DNA of 52,995 nt from Myxococcales bacterium (GCA_023248735.1 JAHFDY010000004.1:1-52995), one strand, 5' to 3'. Shown: positions 23,607-32,431, counted from the first letter of the stretch. Made by a program: numbers and translations. Notes: a model not told the origin generated them from the letters alone.

Positions 23607-24545
23607 GAGGGGAGCGAGCGGAGCCACCATCAGATCGCGGACCAAGGCGTCGCTTGGACGGCCTTTGAGCAGCCCCGTGGCGATCGTTGAGAGAATCGGA
23701 GCGTCCACTTTCTTAGCGAGTGCCCATGCTTGCAATTTCGGCAGGAGAGCGACGGCCTCAATGCGCTCGCCAGCCGCCTTGCTTGCCTCGTCAAGCGACT
23801 TGCCTTCTGCGAGGCAACGGCCGAGCACGATCTCTGGTCGATCGCGCTGCCCTACGGCGGCCAGGAGGTCTCCGAGCCCCGCGAGATCGAGGAGCGTCGC
23901 GTGCTCGCCGCCGGCAGCGTAAGCGACACGCGCAGCTTCGTGTACAGCGCGCGTCGTGAATGCGGCGACAAGCCCCGGTCCGAGTCCCGCACCAAAGGCG
24001 TACCCGATCGCGATAGCGAGGCATCCCGTGAGGGCCGACGCCCACTCAAGGCCGATGAGATCGGTGGTCGGATAAACACGCAAGGCTTCGGACCCGAACG
24101 CCTCAATCACGGCCTCGCGCAGTTCGAGATAGCGCGACCCGACGACCATCATACTGGGTAATCCACTTTCAAGTTCTGTCGCGAGTACGGGTCCACCGAG
24201 CGCACCGAGTCTGCGTACCGGCATCTCGTCGCGCACGGCCTCCGAGACTGTGCGCAAGTTATCGCCGATGAGCCCTCTCACCCCGTGCACAAGAAAGTGC
24301 CCCCCGTTCAGATGGGGACCGAGCTCCGCTGCGACGGCAACCGCGTGCGCGCTGGGTACCGCGAGGAGCACGATGCGTGATCGTGCGGCTTCGGCGATTT
24401 CCTTTGTGCTCCGCACACCCTCCGGAGCGTCGCGTTCTCGCCTCGAAATGAGCAAGACGTTGCATCCAGTGCGTGCAGCGGCACTCGCGAGGGAGCGTCC
24501 CCAGACTCCTCCGCCAACGACGGCAACAGAGAGACGTTCGCTCAT
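23601..24545 (-). CDS. Glycerol-3-phosphate dehydrogenase-like protein lacking key lysines
   Basis: A 314-residue homologue of NAD(P)H-dependent glycerol-3-phosphate dehydrogenase (GpsA). The Rossmann motif VAVVGGGVWGRSLASAAA, GGPVLATEL, LIGLEWASAL and AGLGDLLAAVG line up with GpsA. However, the lysine of ATKGL is Arg90 here (HGVRGL), and the catalytic lysine of the AVKNVIAIG segment is Thr173 (ALTGCLAIA). The substrate-binding N-A-R and S-R-N segments are also altered. My alignment was done by eye against remembered E. coli GpsA. The start overlaps the stop of the PlsB-like acyltransferase gene (ATGA), so the pair is coupled. It may have another substrate or act as a non-catalytic partner. 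Confidence 0.85.
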   Translation of the reverse strand: MSERLSVAVVGGGVWGRSLASAAARTGCNVLLISRRERDAPEGVRSTKEIAEAARSRIVLLAVPSAHAVAVAAELGPHLNGGHFLVHGVRGLIGDNLRTVSEAVRDEMPVRRLGALGGPVLATELESGLPSMMVVGSRYLELREAVIEAFGSEALRVYPTTDLIGLEWASALTGCLAIAIGYAFGAGLGPGLVAAFTTRAVHEAARVAYAAGGEHATLLDLAGLGDLLAAVGQRDRPEIVLGRCLAEGKSLDEASKAAGERIEAVALLPKLQAWALAKKVDAPILSTIATGLLKGRPSDALVRDLMVAPLAPLS

Positions 24546-26164
24546 GAGTGCGCACCTCGTTGAGATGGCTCACGCTTCGGTGTCAGCACATCAAGCGCGA
24601 CGCCATGCGCAGCGAGGCGATTTTGGTAATAAAAAAGCAGGGGAGCGTCCCCTACGGATAGCTCGCCATCTCTTAGCTCGATTACGGCCGAGGTGTGCGT
24701 TCCGCTCCACGCGCGAAGCGCTTCATCGACGATTGCGGCGCCACTCCGACTACGAATGGCCTCGCCCACGATGACCTCATTGCGGCGTTCCACAGCAAGC
24801 AACCCATCGCGGAGTTCGCTCACATCTCGTTCTAAGTCACCTAGCGGAACCGCTTCGCGCTGGCGTACGCGCAGAAGCGTGAAAATATCGTTTGTGCCCG
24901 CCGTCTTACGCAGCCGGTTCATCATCGCGGCGGCGACCAAATGCGTCGCGAGGATGACCGTGTTTCGCAAGTACGACTTGCAGACGGCTTCACCTAGCTC
25001 GCGCGTATATTGGGCGTCGCGATCGGAGTCGATGCGAATCTCGCCCGTGCGATCGCGAACGTATGACGTCGGGTCGACGACGTGCCCTCGGTTGTCAACG
25101 GAGTTGCCTTCATCGTCAACCCGGTTACCGAATGGATCGAGCGGCTCTCCAAAGCGCACAATGACGCCGCCGTCACGCCGAAGGAGCTTGTTGACGAACG
25201 ACGCGACCTTCTCGATGCGAGACGACTCGTCATCCTCGATGATGTAGCGGTGTTTGCCGGCATCTTGCAAAAAGTCCTCGATGAGCGTCTCGGCTTCGAG
25301 CGTCACCAGGTAGCTGATGGTGGCGGGCACAAAGAAGATACGTTGTGGTTTGCCAGCGATCGACGTGCGCGCGAAGGCCTGAGTGCCCGTGCCTGCGAGC
25401 CCCAACTTGAGTCGTCGCTCGACGCCTCCGGAGCGCGAACGCGTTCCACCTGGAAAGAACAACGAGTGGTATCCGCGCTCGAGGAGGACGCATGAGTACG
25501 TCTTGAGCACGTCCTTGTAGAGGCTGTGGCGCAGCCTTCGATCGACCTTGTATGCGCCCAAGTTGTGCATAAAAAAGGACAGCACGGGGTTGGTAAAAAG
25601 GTTCTTCCCTGCGCCATACGTTGCAGGTGGCAACCCGGCACGATCGAGCGCGTAACCGAACACGATCGAGTCCATGTTCGAAAGATGTGTCGGAACGTAG
25701 ACGACGGTGCCCAGCTTGGTCAGCGCACGCGCGCTCGCCATGTGGCCCTCCACAGATATGCGATCGGTCAGCGCGGCACCGTCCATGAGCCTTCTCAGCG
25801 ACGTGGCCGTCGTCAAAGGAGCGATGAGCGCGCCAAGCACCGGAGGCATGAGTCTGGTGGCGAGTGAGAACACGCGTGGGTTGAAGTTTCCTGCGACGTC
25901 CCAGGCGTGCTCTTCAGCGAGCGTCTTGACCTCCGCTGAAAGTTCGCCACGGCTCATTGTTGGAACGCGTCGAGCAAGTGATCGCCAACGTGCGGCTCCA
26001 TCGCCACTGCCTTTCGCCACGGTGTGTCTTCGCACTTCGTTGTAGATGGCATCGCTCAAGACGCCGAGCGGATCGACGACGGTCTCGACGACGCGCTTAG
26101 CGACTTCGTGGACGATTTCTTTACGCGCTTCGTTGAAGCGAAAGATGGGCGCGTCGTTTTGCAT
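24542..26164 (-). CDS. Glycerol-3-phosphate acyltransferase-like protein (PlsB/GPAT family)
   Basis: About 540 residues. The acyltransferase core carries HLSNMD, the H-x4-D catalytic motif (His160, Asp165), followed by the phosphate-binding region FFPGGTRSRSG (about 236-246) and a later motif FVPATISYLV. In PlsC-type enzymes the third motif reads FPEGTRS; here Glu is replaced by Gly, as in the FVEGGRSR type of PlsB. A long C-terminal region (330-540) of mixed helices has no clear assignment. The probable reaction is transfer of an acyl group to sn-1 of glycerol-3-phosphate at the inner membrane. It is coupled to the GpsA-like gene. The ATG at 26164 is chosen; a GTG two codons upstream is possible. 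Confidence 0.88.
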   Translation of the reverse strand: MQNDAPIFRFNEARKEIVHEVAKRVVETVVDPLGVLSDAIYNEVRRHTVAKGSGDGAARWRSLARRVPTMSRGELSAEVKTLAEEHAWDVAGNFNPRVFSLATRLMPPVLGALIAPLTTATSLRRLMDGAALTDRISVEGHMASARALTKLGTVVYVPTHLSNMDSIVFGYALDRAGLPPATYGAGKNLFTNPVLSFFMHNLGAYKVDRRLRHSLYKDVLKTYSCVLLERGYHSLFFPGGTRSRSGGVERRLKLGLAGTGTQAFARTSIAGKPQRIFFVPATISYLVTLEAETLIEDFLQDAGKHRYIIEDDESSRIEKVASFVNKLLRRDGGVIVRFGEPLDPFGNRVDDEGNSVDNRGHVVDPTSYVRDRTGEIRIDSDRDAQYTRELGEAVCKSYLRNTVILATHLVAAAMMNRLRKTAGTNDIFTLLRVRQREAVPLGDLERDVSELRDGLLAVERRNEVIVGEAIRSRSGAAIVDEALRAWSGTHTSAVIELRDGELSVGDAPLLFYYQNRLAAHGVALDVLTPKREPSQRGAHS

Positions 26165-26203
26165 CGCCACCGAGGATAGATGCCAAACGACTTGGCTCGC
26201 GCA

Positions 26204-27895
26204 CTAAAACTTATTGCCGTTGATCGGGTAAAGGCTCTTGCAAGTAGCGAGGCGGTTTGGATCGATCCAGCTGCCGTTGAACGGGGGGTCAGCAAGCCCC
26301 GGAGGGCTCGCCCACGGACCTCGCCCTCCGTTGGCGTTGAAGTCGAACATGTCCAACATTGGATCCGCGTTTGCGTCGCGATTCGTGAGTGCGGGTAGGC
26401 CGTACTTCGTTTCGATGAATCGCAGGATGCTCGTGTGATCGTAGACCTTGTGCGAAACGAAGCTCCGCTTCGCGTAGGGCGACACCACAATGACGGGAAC
26501 ACGTACGCCATAGCGGTCGAACCCGGTGTTGAGATCGGGGTGTTCCGCAGCGAACTCCTGGTCCTCATCAGTTTCCAAATCTGGATACGGGTTGCTCGGA
26601 TCCGGCGTGCACGCGGGCGGTGGCGCAACGTGATCGTAGATGCCGCCGTGCTCGTCGTAGGTGATGAAGAGGGCCGTGTTCTCCCAGTACGGGCTGCGCA
26701 TCAAAGCGGCCGTGATGCGTGCGACGAAGTCCTGCCCGCTTTGGATATCGCTGGGGGGATGCTCATCGTTTCCTGCTGCGTTCTCGAGGACATTGGCATC
26801 GATGAACGATACGCTTGGCAACGCTTCCCCGCTGTAGCCCTCCAGAATGTCCACGAGCTTGTTGACCGTGGAAATGTGGCTGATCGATGACAGACCCCAT
26901 CGACCGCCGAGCTGCCGCGGCGAGAGTAACGCTCCTAGACGTGGAGCAGGGAGCGCTCCGTCGACGAAAATTTTCCACGGGATGCTGCGACGCGTGAGCT
27001 CGTCAAAGATCACCGTGTCGCGATCGAAAAATTCTGGCTGCTGGCAGGTGATCGATGAACCGACGCCCGGCTTGTTACAGTAGGGATTCTTGTTCGTCGT
27101 CACGCCGTAGCTCGATGCGGCGTACATGAAGTCGCGGTTGGGCCATGTTGGTCCGATGACCGATGAGAAGTACCGGTCGCCTATCGCGAATGTACTTGCG
27201 AGGTCGTAGTAAAAGGGGATGTCGCGCTCATCGTAGTAACTCATCGCGCGTTGTCCGCTCAGATACGGTGTCGAAACGGCGGGCTGTCCCTCTTCTACAA
27301 AGCCATCGTTTGCCTCAAAGAAGCCATCCATCTTTCCGCCGTTCCACTCGAGGTGGCTGCCAGCCCACTCGTGGTTCGTGTCAGAGAAGCAAAGCTCAGG
27401 CGCGTGCAGCCATTGAGCCTTTGCGCCGGTTGGCTCACTGATCTTTTCCGGAACGTGGAGCGGTTCCGTTGGCGCATCGATATCGAGCGACAGAGGCTTG
27501 CCTTGAGCGTCCTTCTTGTTCTTCTTCGCCCACGCTGCGAGGTGCCCAAAGTAGGAGTCGAACGATCGATTTTCTTGCATCAACACGATGACGTTTTGAA
27601 TCGGTATCGAGGTGTCACCAAGTCTGCCATTTCCTACGGGCAGCTCGCTTCCGAGGGTTGCCGCTGGCATTGCGCCGCGACGGAAAGCACACGCTTTGCG
27701 TTGCTGTTCCGCAACCGCTTCGCTCGACGGCCTTGAGACGGCCGAATCCCACGATCGCGGCGCCGTGCCGGGCCTTATCGCGTGCAAGAGGACGAGGTCT
27801 TCTTCGCTCGCTGGCTCTTCGACGGGAACGGTAGAGCCGCATCCGACCGTGGAGATTGCTATCGGTAACGCCGCAAAGAGCACAATACTGCGCAT
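26204..27895 (-). CDS. Secreted phosphoesterase, phospholipase C family
   Basis: About 563 residues, a member of the phosphoesterase family PF04185 (phospholipase C / acid phosphatase AcpA-like). The exported N-terminus has a short hydrophobic stretch ending in VGCG, a weak lipobox (Cys19). Core motifs are VIVLMQENRSFDSYFG (metal-binding Glu and nucleophile region, about 103-117), GDRYFSSVIGPTWPNR, and ALFITYDEHGGIYDHV with metal-binding Asp, His. Such enzymes split phosphatidylcholine-type phospholipids or phosphomonoesters outside the cell. No Tat twin-arginine motif is visible. It stands alone, with a 153-bp upstream gap containing a 10-bp palindrome (27976-27985). Confidence 0.9.
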   Translation of the reverse strand: MRSIVLFAALPIAISTVGCGSTVPVEEPASEEDLVLLHAIRPGTAPRSWDSAVSRPSSEAVAEQQRKACAFRRGAMPAATLGSELPVGNGRLGDTSIPIQNVIVLMQENRSFDSYFGHLAAWAKKNKKDAQGKPLSLDIDAPTEPLHVPEKISEPTGAKAQWLHAPELCFSDTNHEWAGSHLEWNGGKMDGFFEANDGFVEEGQPAVSTPYLSGQRAMSYYDERDIPFYYDLASTFAIGDRYFSSVIGPTWPNRDFMYAASSYGVTTNKNPYCNKPGVGSSITCQQPEFFDRDTVIFDELTRRSIPWKIFVDGALPAPRLGALLSPRQLGGRWGLSSISHISTVNKLVDILEGYSGEALPSVSFIDANVLENAAGNDEHPPSDIQSGQDFVARITAALMRSPYWENTALFITYDEHGGIYDHVAPPPACTPDPSNPYPDLETDEDQEFAAEHPDLNTGFDRYGVRVPVIVVSPYAKRSFVSHKVYDHTSILRFIETKYGLPALTNRDANADPMLDMFDFNANGGRGPWASPPGLADPPFNGSWIDPNRLATCKSLYPINGNKF

Positions 27896-28048
27896 CAGAT
27901 TCTCCCACTTATTTTTGGACAAAACGGGATCGATACGCGAATCTCGGTCGCGCGCTGTCGGGCTGCCCACACCGCCCTACGTAGGCGACTATGACTTGAG
28001 TTGGGCGTCGCGCAAGCGAACGAACCCGCTTTTCCGTTGCGGAAGTGA

Positions 28049-29299
28049 TCAGCGAGGCGCGACTGACGGCCGCTGCATCGCTCCGTGCCGATGCACTTGG
28101 TAGCCCGCATCGGCAAGCGACTTGACGATTTCCTCGACGTGTTCGAAGCCTCGTGTCTCGAGCATGACGTCGACCATCGTCTCGTTGAGTGCGGCGTTTG
28201 AGAACGTGCGGTCGTGGTGAATCTCGATGATGCTCGCGTGGAGCCCGCCGAGCTGCGTCGTGAGGCGTGCGAGCGACCCTGCCATGTCGGAGATGCGCAC
28301 CTCGAGCCTCACCATACGACCGCTCCGAACAAGGCCACGTTCGATAATCCGCGAAATCACGTTCACGTCGATGTTGCCGCCGCAAACAATGAGGCCGACC
28401 TTCTTGCCCGCGAGGTTCGGTAGGTGCCCGCCGACCAGAGCCGCGAGGGGCGCCGCACCTGCACCTTCCGCCACGGTCTTTTCGCGTTCGAGAAGCAGCA
28501 AGATGGCGCGCGCGATCTCCTCTTCATCAACCGTGACGACGCCGTCGACATAGCGCTTAACCAACTCAAGCGTTCTCGTGCTGACGGCGCGCACTCCGAT
28601 GCCCTCGGCGATCGTGCGCGCAGCCGGAACAGTGACAGGAGCGTTCGCCGCGATCGCCTGGCTCATGCTCGGCAACACTTCGGTTTCGACGCCGTACACC
28701 TTGATGCGAGGGTTTGTCTCTTTGATCGCGACGGCGACGCCTCCGATGAGGCCGCCCCCTCCTACGGCAACGACGACCGCTTCGAGGTAAGGGTTTTGCT
28801 CGAGGAGTTCGAGGCCGATCGTCCCCTGGCCGGCAATCACGAGATCGTCGTCGAACGCATGGACGAAAATGCGATTTTCTGCGTTACAAATGACCGCGGC
28901 GCGCTCGCACGCTTCATCGAAGTTGGCTCCCGCGAGGATGACGCGACCGTGGCTACCCAAGAACTCGCGGGTCGACTGTACTTTGACGACCGGCGTTCCC
29001 TCGGGCATCACGATGGTTGCATCGATGTTGAGTCGCGCTGCGTGGAACGCGACTCCCTGTGCGTGATTGCCGGCGCTTGCGCAGACGATGCCGCGCGCAC
29101 GCTCTTCCTCGGAAAGCGAAAGCAACTTGTTGCAGGCTCCACGCTCTTTGAATGAGCCAGTCATCTGCAGGTTCTCAAACTTCAGCCACACCTTGCATCC
29201 GGTCATCTGCGAGAGACGCTCGCTGTAGGAGCATGGTGTGACGGCCACACGATGTTGAATGCGCTGTCTGGCGAGCTCGATATCGGCGAACGCGATCAT
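28049..29299 (-). CDS. ilvA: Threonine ammonia-lyase (catabolic type with ACT domain)
   Basis: A 416-residue PLP-dependent threonine dehydratase, giving 2-oxobutanoate and ammonia for isoleucine synthesis or catabolism. The PLP lysine is Lys51 in TGSFKERGACNKL. Other markers are ASAGNHAQGVA, VVAVGGGGLIGGVA (phosphate-binding glycine loop), and VGLIVCGGNID near residue 310. Residues about 330-400 form one ACT regulatory domain (LEVRISDMAGSLARLTTQLGG). The single ACT and length of about 400 match the IlvA1/TdcB-like long form; feedback-inhibited IlvA has two ACT-like units. Its 5' end is divergent from the coiled-coil protein gene (54 bp). Confidence 0.93.
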   Translation of the reverse strand: MIAFADIELARQRIQHRVAVTPCSYSERLSQMTGCKVWLKFENLQMTGSFKERGACNKLLSLSEEERARGIVCASAGNHAQGVAFHAARLNIDATIVMPEGTPVVKVQSTREFLGSHGRVILAGANFDEACERAAVICNAENRIFVHAFDDDLVIAGQGTIGLELLEQNPYLEAVVVAVGGGGLIGGVAVAIKETNPRIKVYGVETEVLPSMSQAIAANAPVTVPAARTIAEGIGVRAVSTRTLELVKRYVDGVVTVDEEEIARAILLLLEREKTVAEGAGAAPLAALVGGHLPNLAGKKVGLIVCGGNIDVNVISRIIERGLVRSGRMVRLEVRISDMAGSLARLTTQLGGLHASIIEIHHDRTFSNAALNETMVDVMLETRGFEHVEEIVKSLADAGYQVHRHGAMQRPSVAPR

Positions 29300-29353
29300 G
29301 GTTTCGCAGACGAGTGTTGCGGCTTTCTCGGTGCGCGGCTAGTTCCTTGGAGG

Positions 29354-29842
29354 ATGCGGCCCTTGAAGCACGGCCTTTTTGCGGGGTTCCTCCTTACATT
29401 GAGCATCACAAGTGGCGCGGCTGAGCCCGGTGACGCGATGCTCGCTGAGCGCCTCCTCACCGGCCTTTCGATCGAAACGAGCGAAGCCCTAGCGGAGCCG
29501 GTACGGCGCTCAAGGGTGGCCTTGGAGCGTGCAGCGCAGCTCCGTGCGATTGGCGACGGACCTCGCGCAACGTTGGCTGAGGGCGAAGCACGCGCGTGGG
29601 CCGAGTACGCGAATGCACTTGCGAACGTGAGTCGACGCGAAGCCGACGCAGCGCAAGCACGGACGAAGATACTCAAGCTCGTCGAGGCCGAGAAGCGCTC
29701 AAGGGCCGATTACGAAATGGTCTCGCGGCAGGTGTCACGATTGCGCACTGAGCTCTCACGAGTGGAAAGCGAACCCGTGGCACCTCTCGAAACGCCCGGC
29801 TCAAAGCACGGTGTGCGTGCGAAGCGCAAAGGAGGCCAATAA
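29354..29842 (+). CDS. Exported coiled-coil protein
   Basis: A 162-residue protein with a signal peptide (MRPLKHGLFAGFLLTLSITSGAA, cleaved near residue 23). The mature part is almost wholly helical and rich in Ala, Arg and Glu (RRSRVALERAAQLRAIG, LAEGEARAWAEYANAL, SRREADAAQARTKILK), consistent with a coiled-coil. It ends in a basic, disordered tail. Its stop overlaps the next gene's start by one base (TAATG), so it is co-translated with an OmpA-like lipoprotein. The function is unknown. The pair probably forms a periplasmic or outer-membrane assembly. ATG at 29354 sits right after a GGAGG run (29349-29353). Confidence 0.75.
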   Translation: MRPLKHGLFAGFLLTLSITSGAAEPGDAMLAERLLTGLSIETSEALAEPVRRSRVALERAAQLRAIGDGPRATLAEGEARAWAEYANALANVSRREADAAQARTKILKLVEAEKRSRADYEMVSRQVSRLRTELSRVESEPVAPLETPGSKHGVRAKRKGGQ

Positions 29843-30882
29843 TGCGCGGGCCCATTTTCGCAGTTGCTGGCGCGTTGCTCGTTGCATGCGCCGGTCCGCC
29901 CTCGCTCCCGCCTTCCGTTCCTCTTCTGCAACTCGATGAGGTGCGCAAGGCGCCCCTGGTTCTCGAGGCACATACATCGGCAGAATACAAAGAGGCAGAG
30001 CGCTTGCGTGAGCTTGCTATCGAGGCGGAGCGAAAGGGCGACGCCGCATCAGCTGAGGCCTATGCGTCAACCTCTCGCGCTTGGTTCGAGCGCGCAGCGT
30101 TGAGGGCTCGCCTCGATCGCGCCGAGCGTGACGAGAGCGCAGCCAAAGGAGAGCTGGGCGCCGCAGAGGCCAAGGCTGGCGAAGCGAAGGGCGACACCAC
30201 CCGTCTCGAAACAGAACTGACTGAGTTACAAAAAAGGCTCGTAGTCGCGAAGGAGCTGCGCAAGCCAGTACTTGACAAGGCCGACGGCGATCGCGCGAAG
30301 GCACGCGGTGAGGCGGCTACGACGCTCGGGGAAGAGGCGGCGCTTCTTTGTCAAGCGGCCGAACTGGTCGGCGCCAAAGGCGAAAGTTATGCCGCGGCGG
30401 TAAAGCAACTTGACCACGCGCTCGAGCAGCGCACGAACCTGCCCGAGGCCATGGCTGCTCGAGAAGGGTGTTTGCGCGCTCTCGGCGACGTCAAGAAGGA
30501 GGACGCCGCGAAGGCTTCCGTGAGTGCCGACACCCTTTTCGACGATCTCTCACGTGCGGCTTGGCTGCCTGTGCGCGATGAGCGCGGGATCGCGGTGACA
30601 CTCGAAGGCGACCCACCGGAAGACAAGCTGAAGGCGCTCGCGCGGGTGGCACTCGCTCATCCTGGCTTTCTGGTCCAGATCGTCGGACACGATGAGGCGG
30701 TCGGAAAAGCCGCGTCGCGTATCGACGTAGCGAAGAGGGTCCTGTCGAAAGAGGGCGTTGCAGAGGCATCGTTCTGTTCCCACGATGCGGGGCCGCGCCT
30801 GCCCATCGTGCATCCGAGGGACGCACAAGCGAAGGTGAAGAATCGGCGCCTCGAGGTGGTGTTCGTGTCGAAGGGCAACTGA
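29842..30882 (+). CDS. Lipoprotein with coiled-coil region and divergent OmpA-like domain
   Basis: A 346-residue lipoprotein: signal peptide with lipobox LVACAG (Cys16), then a long Ala/Glu/Lys-rich helical region (about residues 40-220) likely to form a coiled-coil, starting with AEYKEAERLRELAIEAERKG, which resembles DUF4398-type segments. The C-terminal 100 residues read VTLEGDPPEDKLKALARV, LVQIVGHDEAVG, RIDVAKRVLSKEGV and KNRRLEVVFV, a divergent OmpA/peptidoglycan-binding domain (the GH-D... and NRRLE elements are recognisable). This suggests an outer-membrane-anchored protein contacting peptidoglycan. It is translationally coupled to the upstream coiled-coil gene. Confidence 0.75.
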   Translation: MRGPIFAVAGALLVACAGPPSLPPSVPLLQLDEVRKAPLVLEAHTSAEYKEAERLRELAIEAERKGDAASAEAYASTSRAWFERAALRARLDRAERDESAAKGELGAAEAKAGEAKGDTTRLETELTELQKRLVVAKELRKPVLDKADGDRAKARGEAATTLGEEAALLCQAAELVGAKGESYAAAVKQLDHALEQRTNLPEAMAAREGCLRALGDVKKEDAAKASVSADTLFDDLSRAAWLPVRDERGIAVTLEGDPPEDKLKALARVALAHPGFLVQIVGHDEAVGKAASRIDVAKRVLSKEGVAEASFCSHDAGPRLPIVHPRDAQAKVKNRRLEVVFVSKGN

Positions 30883-30947
30883 CGCGAGTGGGCGCGGAAC
30901 GAGTGACGGCACTTGTTTGACGCGCTGAACTTTGAGACAGTCGCTTC

Positions 30948-31406
30948 ATGTCGCGTGAACGAGCGTCGTGGGATGAGTACTTTATGAACATCGCGCGCGA
31001 GGTGGGCACCCGGTCCACCTGCGATCGCAAGCATGTCGGGGCCGTTATTGTTCGCGAGCGCTGCATTCTCGCAACGGGATACAACGGTTCGATTCGTGGA
31101 CTGCCGCATTGTGATGACGATGGTCACCTCATGCAGGATGGTCATTGCGTGCGCACGGTGCATGCCGAAGCAAACGCGATCGTTCAAGCGGCTCGCAACG
31201 GGTCGCGCATCGATGGCAGCGCCATCTACGTCACGGCGTCGCCTTGTTGGAACTGCTTCAAGCTCATCGCAAATGCCGGCATCATGCGCATTGCGTTCGG
31301 TGAGTTCTACCGCGACCAGCGAATCTTCGAGTTTGCTGCGAAGCTGTCAATCGAGTTGATTGATCTAACCACGTCGTTTTCGAAAGCTGTGGGGGCTGCG
31401 ACGTGA
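30948..31406 (+). CDS. Deoxycytidylate (dCMP) deaminase
   Basis: A 152-residue zinc deaminase of the dCMP/ComEB type, supplying dUMP for thymidylate synthesis. Catalytic motifs are complete: HAEANAI (zinc ligand His72, proton shuttle Glu74) and PCWNCFK (Cys100, Cys103). The family-typical opening SWDEYFMNIAREVGTRSTCDRKHVGAVIV and GYNGSIRGLPHC loop are present. Length is normal (about 150). It overlaps the start of the D-Ala-D-Ala ligase gene through GTGA (31403-31406), a coupling that is probably historical and not pathway-based. The ATG at 30948 fits the conserved N-terminus. Confidence 0.94.
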   Translation: MSRERASWDEYFMNIAREVGTRSTCDRKHVGAVIVRERCILATGYNGSIRGLPHCDDDGHLMQDGHCVRTVHAEANAIVQAARNGSRIDGSAIYVTASPCWNCFKLIANAGIMRIAFGEFYRDQRIFEFAAKLSIELIDLTTSFSKAVGAAT

Positions 31407-32392
31407 GCTCGTTGACGATTGCGGTCATTGCCGGAGGCCCGTCGACCGAGGCCGAGGTGAGCCGATCGTCAGCGAAAGGTATCGGCGATGCGCTTACGCG
31501 GGCGGGTCACCGCGTGGCGACGCTCGAGCTCAATGCGAAGCTTGCCGAGACTTTGCGTGTCGGTGGATTCGACGTGGTGTTTCCGATTGTGCACGGAGAG
31601 GTCGGCGAGGACGGGTCGCTTCAAGGTCTGCTCGAAGTCCTTCACGTCGCATATGTTGGTTCGGGCGTGCTTGCGAGCGCGCTGTCAATGGACAAGGGAA
31701 CGTCGAGAATTCTGTTTCGCGAGGCGGGGCTCCCTTGCGCGAAGGGCATGCGATTGTTGAGACAGCCGGTTGGAGAAGCCGCGTCGAGAGTTCGTCGCGA
31801 AGTCGGATCACGGGTGGTCGTGAAGCCGGCGCACCATGGCTCGGCGATTGGGGTGACGAGGATTGAGTCAACCGATCCGGTCGAGGCAATCGAAGCGGCG
31901 CTCGATGTGGTGTTTGCAATCGACGACACCGCGATTGTCGAGCACTACGCTAAGGGTAGGGAAGCGACCTGCGGTGTGCTCGACTTGGGGGATGGGCCGT
32001 ACGCGCTTCCGCCGACCGAAATTCTGACGCCACACGATCCATTTTATACGTATCAAGCGCGCTATGCACCTGGCCGCAGCGTTCACGAGTGCCCACCGAA
32101 ATGGTCAAGTGAATTGACTGTCAAAGTGAAGGCCGCAGCGGTCGGTGCGTTCGCTGCGCTTGGTTGTCGCGACCTCGCGCGTGTGGATTTCATCGTCGGC
32201 GATGAGGGTGATCCGAATCGCGTGACGCTCCTCGAGGTGAATACACTGCCAGGCTTCACGGCGACGAGCCTATTCCCAGAGGAGGCTGCCATTGGTGGGA
32301 TCCCGATGGTCGAGCTTTGTGACCGTCTCGCGCGAAGGGCTCATGCTCGCGGCCCGTCCCCGAGGCAAGTCGCGCTCGCTCTCCCTACTTAA
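31403..32392 (+). CDS. ddl: D-alanine--D-alanine ligase
   Basis: A 329-residue ATP-grasp enzyme joining two D-alanines for peptidoglycan precursor synthesis. The N-terminal VIAGGPSTEAEVSRSSAKGIGDAL is the Ddl signature (G-G-x-S-x-E-x-x-V-S), followed by FPIVHGEVGEDGSLQGLLEVL. The ATP-grasp core has VVKPAHHGSAIGVTRI and the C-terminal DFIVGDEGDPNRVTLLEVNTLPGFTATS, including the metal-binding E-x-N. All are standard. It starts with a GTG overlapping the upstream stop (GTGA). Downstream, 39 nt away, is a Ser/Thr kinase gene. Confidence 0.96.
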   Translation: MSSLTIAVIAGGPSTEAEVSRSSAKGIGDALTRAGHRVATLELNAKLAETLRVGGFDVVFPIVHGEVGEDGSLQGLLEVLHVAYVGSGVLASALSMDKGTSRILFREAGLPCAKGMRLLRQPVGEAASRVRREVGSRVVVKPAHHGSAIGVTRIESTDPVEAIEAALDVVFAIDDTAIVEHYAKGREATCGVLDLGDGPYALPPTEILTPHDPFYTYQARYAPGRSVHECPPKWSSELTVKVKAAAVGAFAALGCRDLARVDFIVGDEGDPNRVTLLEVNTLPGFTATSLFPEEAAIGGIPMVELCDRLARRAHARGPSPRQVALALPT

Positions 32393-32431
32393 GTCGCGCT
32401 CTCGGCGCAGGCGTCGTATCCTCCTCGTACT

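Noticed and set aside
23595-23612. Frameshift at the serC/gpsA-like junction
   Set aside because: The two genes are convergent and overlap by only 6 nt; both C-termini look complete.
27896-28048. tRNA gene or riboswitch in one of the larger gaps
   Set aside because: No cloverleaf with a CCA-type end, T-loop GTTC or known aptamer core could be found.
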